This document shows, piece after piece, positions 5,136-7,946 of a stretch of 7,946 nucleotides of DNA. The stretch's first letter is position 1. The number at the start of each line of letters is the position of its first letter. The DNA is from Candidatus Peregrinibacteria bacterium (lineage in GTDB: Bacteria; Patescibacteriota; Gracilibacteria; UM-FILTER-43-11), in the NCBI GenBank assembly GCA_030637565.1, contig DAOWGG010000011.1:1-7946 (forward strand), read 5' to 3'. The notes beneath the pieces are model-generated. The model was not told the DNA's origin. It did not search any database and saw nothing but the letters and a program-made list of their open reading frames with translations. Made by a program: the position numbers and the translations under genes.

Positions 5136-7946
5136 TTAGCTACAACCAGACGTTTCGCCACAATCCAAACACTTATAACAAGTGCCGTTTCGGATCATGC
5201 TTGCACCACAGTTATGACACATAGGGGCATCTTCATTCTGGAAGGCATGAGGGGTTCCGTGAGACTTAGCACCGACTGCAACGGCAACCGCCTTTTGAGG
5301 AGTTTTTACTTTGGTTTTCTCAAGGGCTTCAATCAGTTTTGATTCAACATTTTCTTCTGTTTTGATTTCAGGCTGATTAATAGAAACAACAGTTCGGATT
5401 GAAGGAAGCATTCCTTTACTAGACATTGTTCCTTCGTTATAAGATTTATCGATCAGCTGACCGTTGTGATATTTTTTAGCGGAATCCTTTTCAAGGAATT
5501 TAACGGCGAGCCATCGGCCCATATAGTCCATAATCGATTTCACCATTGGAATCTCTTTATTGCTGGTCATTCCAGCAGGCTCAAAGCGTGTGTGCGTGAA
5601 TTTAGAGATCAATACCTCTAGTGGAACACCGTATTGAAGATTGAGTGAAACAGAAAGAGCAAGCGCATCCATAATCCCAGAAAGGGTTGATCCTTCCTTG
5701 CTCATTTTAATAAATAGCTCACCTGGACTGCCATCGTCATACATACCAACCGTAAAGTATCCTTCGTGTCCAGCGATCGCAAATTTGTGAGTGATTGATT
5801 GCCGTTCTTCAGGAAGCTTTCGTCGAAGCGCGCGCTTGGTGATTTCCACTTCTTTAATTTCAATCTTTGTATCTTCAGTTTTCTTTTTCTTAGAAGAGGT
5901 ATTAAGAGGTTGAGATAATTTACATCCATCTCGGTAAATGGCATTGGCCTTAAGAGCCAGCTTCCAGCTTTGCTTGTAGGCTTCCAAAACATCATCCTCA
6001 GTTACCTCGTTTGGCATATTGATCGTTTTGGAGATCGCACCAGAAATGAAAGGCTGAACAGAGGCTAGCATATTGATGTGCCCCATGTACTGAATAAACC
6101 GCTTTCCTTTGTTTCCACATCGGTTAGCACAATCGAATACAGGCAAGTGCTCTTCTTTCATGTGAGGGGCTCCCTCAATGGTCATTGCTCCGCAAACGTA
6201 TTCATTCACCGCTTCAATTTCTTTTTCAGAGAATCCAATATGAGTGATGAAGTCGAAACTAGCATCATTGTAAACATCGGGATCAATATTCAGACGCTCT
6301 AAAGCTTTCTCGCCCAATGAGTGTTTGTTGAAAGCCATGTGAATATCGAAGATACCAGCAAGACTCTTTTCAACTTTTTCGAGTTCTTTCTCAGTAAGTC
6401 CTTTTTCTTTTAAAGTCCTCCAGTTGATATGAGGTGCTTCCACCAAAGAGGCTTTACCAATAATGTAGTCGAGAATGTTTTTGATTTGTTCTTCGTTGTA
6501 TTTCAGATTTTTAAGAGCAGGAACCACGGATTGATTCACAATTTTCATATAACCCCCTCCTGCTAGTTTTTTAAATTTAACCAAAGCGAAATCGGGTTCA
6601 ACACCAGTGGTATCGCAGTCCATAAGTAGTCCGATCGTTCCAGTTGGAGCAATAACAGACACCTGAGCATTTCGGTAACCATAAGCTTCTCCGGTTGCAA
6701 GGGCACGATCCCAAGCTTCATGAGCTGATTTTAATAGATAATCAGGGCAAATTTCTTGATCGATTCCAATGGGTTTAATTTCAAGATTTTCATAGTCGTC
6801 GGTATTGTAGGCCGCTCGTTTGTGATTACGAATCACACGGAGCATATCGTCTTTGTTGTGTTCGTATCGGTCAAAGGTTCCTAGATGTTTGGCAAGTTCT
6901 GCAGAAGTTTCGTAAGAAGCACCGGTTAAAATAGCGGTAATAGCACCCGCAATGGCGTGACTTTCTTTACTGTCGTAAGGAAGTCCAAGGCGCATTAGAA
7001 CGGTTCCAATGTTCGCATAACCCAATCCAAGCGTTCGGTACTGGTAACTGCGCTGCGCAATTTCATAACTTGGGAATTGAGCCATCAAAACACTGATTTC
7101 TAGTGTAATGGTCCAAAGGCGGATGGCATGACGCATTTCCTCAATCTGAATTTGACCGGCTTTAACATCGAAGAATTTTAATAGATTAAGAGAGGCAAGA
7201 TTGCAGGCGGTGTTATCGAGAAACATGTATTCACTACATGGATTGGACGCATTGATACGACCGTCTTTAGGGCAGGTGTGCCATTCATTAATAGTGCTGT
7301 CGAACTGAACTCCAGGGTCCGCACAAGCCCAAGCAGCAAATCCCATTTTCTTCCAGAGGTGACGAGCCTTGAGGCTTTTGAAAGATTTTCCATTGGTTCG
7401 GCCGATCAAATCAAAAGATTCATCGTTTTCAACCGCATTCAGGAATTTATTATTTAAACGAATAGAATTGTTAGAATTCTGACCGGAAACAGTCGCGTAA
7501 GCTTCTCCGTTGAAGTCGCTGTCGTAACCCGCAGCGATCAAAGCCGCCACTTTCTTTTCTTCTTCCACTTTCCAGTCGATGAAATCTTCGATTTCAGGGT
7601 GGTCGATATCAAGACAAACCATTTTAGCCGCACGACGAGTGGTTCCACCAGATTTAATAGCGCCAGCCGCTCGATCTCCGATTTTTAAGAAAGACATTAG
7701 TCCAGAAGACTGTCCGCCACCAGAAAGAGGCTCACCTTTACCGCGAAGCTGAGAGAAATTTGTCCCCGTTCCAGATCCATATTTAAATAAGCGAGCTTCA
7801 CGAATCCATAAATCCATAATACCGCCTTCATTTACCATGTCATCGGAAACGGATTGAATGAAGCAAGCGTGTGGCTGAGGGTGTGTGTAGGAGTCTTCAG
7901 ATTGTTTGATTTCTCCGGTTTTAGGGTCTGCGTAGTAGTGCCCCTG
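5136..7946 (-). CDS. nrdJ: vitamin B12-dependent (class II) ribonucleoside-diphosphate reductase, 5' partial
   Basis: This cytoplasmic enzyme reduces ribonucleotides to deoxyribonucleotides for DNA synthesis, using adenosylcobalamin instead of oxygen and iron to make the radical. The frame is open past the right edge; 936 residues are visible and the N-terminus is missing. Numbered from the edge: PQPHACFIQS with redox Cys28, FKYGSGTGTN, the radical-site block NPCSEY with Asn235, Cys237 and Glu239, the partner Cys248 in ACNLASLNL, and PTGTIGLLMDCDTTGVEPD (about 434-452). A TSCPD-type domain follows at about 726-796. The tail has six cysteines (910, 913, 923, 926, 929, 935) as C-x2-C pairs, a zinc-ribbon or redox-relay end. 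The TSCPD domain and Cys tail mark the long NrdJ form. No intein interrupts it. A terminator follows 42 bases after the TAG. Promoter and any cobalamin riboswitch lie outside the window. Confidence 0.96.
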   Translation of the reverse strand, partial: QGHYYADPKTGEIKQSEDSYTHPQPHACFIQSVSDDMVNEGGIMDLWIREARLFKYGSGTGTNFSQLRGKGEPLSGGGQSSGLMSFLKIGDRAAGAIKSGGTTRRAAKMVCLDIDHPEIEDFIDWKVEEEKKVAALIAAGYDSDFNGEAYATVSGQNSNNSIRLNNKFLNAVENDESFDLIGRTNGKSFKSLKARHLWKKMGFAAWACADPGVQFDSTINEWHTCPKDGRINASNPCSEYMFLDNTACNLASLNLLKFFDVKAGQIQIEEMRHAIRLWTITLEISVLMAQFPSYEIAQRSYQYRTLGLGYANIGTVLMRLGLPYDSKESHAIAGAITAILTGASYETSAELAKHLGTFDRYEHNKDDMLRVIRNHKRAAYNTDDYENLEIKPIGIDQEICPDYLLKSAHEAWDRALATGEAYGYRNAQVSVIAPTGTIGLLMDCDTTGVEPDFALVKFKKLAGGGYMKIVNQSVVPALKNLKYNEEQIKNILDYIIGKASLVEAPHINWRTLKEKGLTEKELEKVEKSLAGIFDIHMAFNKHSLGEKALERLNIDPDVYNDASFDFITHIGFSEKEIEAVNEYVCGAMTIEGAPHMKEEHLPVFDCANRCGNKGKRFIQYMGHINMLASVQPFISGAISKTINMPNEVTEDDVLEAYKQSWKLALKANAIYRDGCKLSQPLNTSSKKKKTEDTKIEIKEVEITKRALRRKLPEERQSITHKFAIAGHEGYFTVGMYDDGSPGELFIKMSKEGSTLSGIMDALALSVSLNLQYGVPLEVLISKFTHTRFEPAGMTSNKEIPMVKSIMDYMGRWLAVKFLEKDSAKKYHNGQLIDKSYNEGTMSSKGMLPSIRTVVSINQPEIKTEENVESKLIEALEKTKVKTPQKAVAVAVGAKSHGTPHAFQNEDAPMCHNCGASMIRNGTCYKCLDCGETSGCS

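Noticed and set aside
5022..5342. 106-residue plus-strand frame over the terminator and reductase 3' end
   Set aside because: It crosses a terminator hairpin and lies opposite the reductase Cys-rich tail; no motif or start signal supports it.
5702..5995. 97-residue minus-strand frame inside the reductase gene
   Set aside because: It is an out-of-frame reading of the conserved reductase C-terminal region; the family match lies in the main frame.
1..7946. TGA-recoding (Gracilibacteria/SR1-type code 25)
   Set aside because: None of the five stops is TGA, but none of the long genes contains an in-frame TGA either, so glycine is read from GGN codons and recoding has no support.

Overview
The window holds five genes, two of them cut by its edges. 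It reads like one compact bacterial chromosome stretch with intergenic gaps of only 30-97 bases. Hand counts give about 50% G+C in the first repeats of the RHS gene (241-420), about 37% at its 3' end, and 34% in the small gene after it. All five stops are TAA or TAG, and no in-frame TGA breaks any long gene, so nothing demands an alternative code. An RHS core fused to bacterial Ig-like repeats, a BT1-family carrier and a UPF0489 protein next to a large B12-dependent ribonucleotide reductase suggest an uncultured, small-genome lineage. A Patescibacteria (CPR) member such as Peregrinibacteria is my best guess. It rests on family recall and gene style, not on a marker gene, and is only moderately supported.

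Layout. (1) Bases 2-2395, plus strand: the 3' part of a large secreted-type RHS-core protein. It has two 81-residue Ig-like repeats, a fibronectin-III-like domain, an RHS core without visible YD repeats, and a variable tip. The tip carries an H-x3-D-x3-H motif like that of zinc-dependent phospholipase C/S1-P1 nuclease-fold proteins. (2) Bases 2427-2768, plus strand: an A+T-rich 113-residue membrane protein directly behind the tip, the natural candidate for its immunity or accessory partner. (3) Bases 2799-4262, minus strand: a folate-biopterin (BT1)-type transporter whose reading frame continues upstream through an early TAA to an ATG. (4) Bases 4316-5023, minus strand: a UPF0489 protein with arginase-like metal motifs. 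It is preceded by a TATAAT placed exactly for a leaderless transcript. (5) Bases 5136-7946, minus strand: most of a class II (adenosylcobalamin-dependent) ribonucleotide reductase, cut at its N-terminus and followed by a strong intrinsic terminator.

How the genes work together. Genes 1 and 2 look like a toxin-tip plus partner module. Genes 4 and 3 lie 53 bases apart on the same strand with a terminator and promoter in front, and probably form a two-gene unit. The reductase is a separate housekeeping unit for dNTP supply. No tRNA, rRNA, CRISPR array, insertion sequence or riboswitch was recognised, and no gap between genes exceeds 97 bases.
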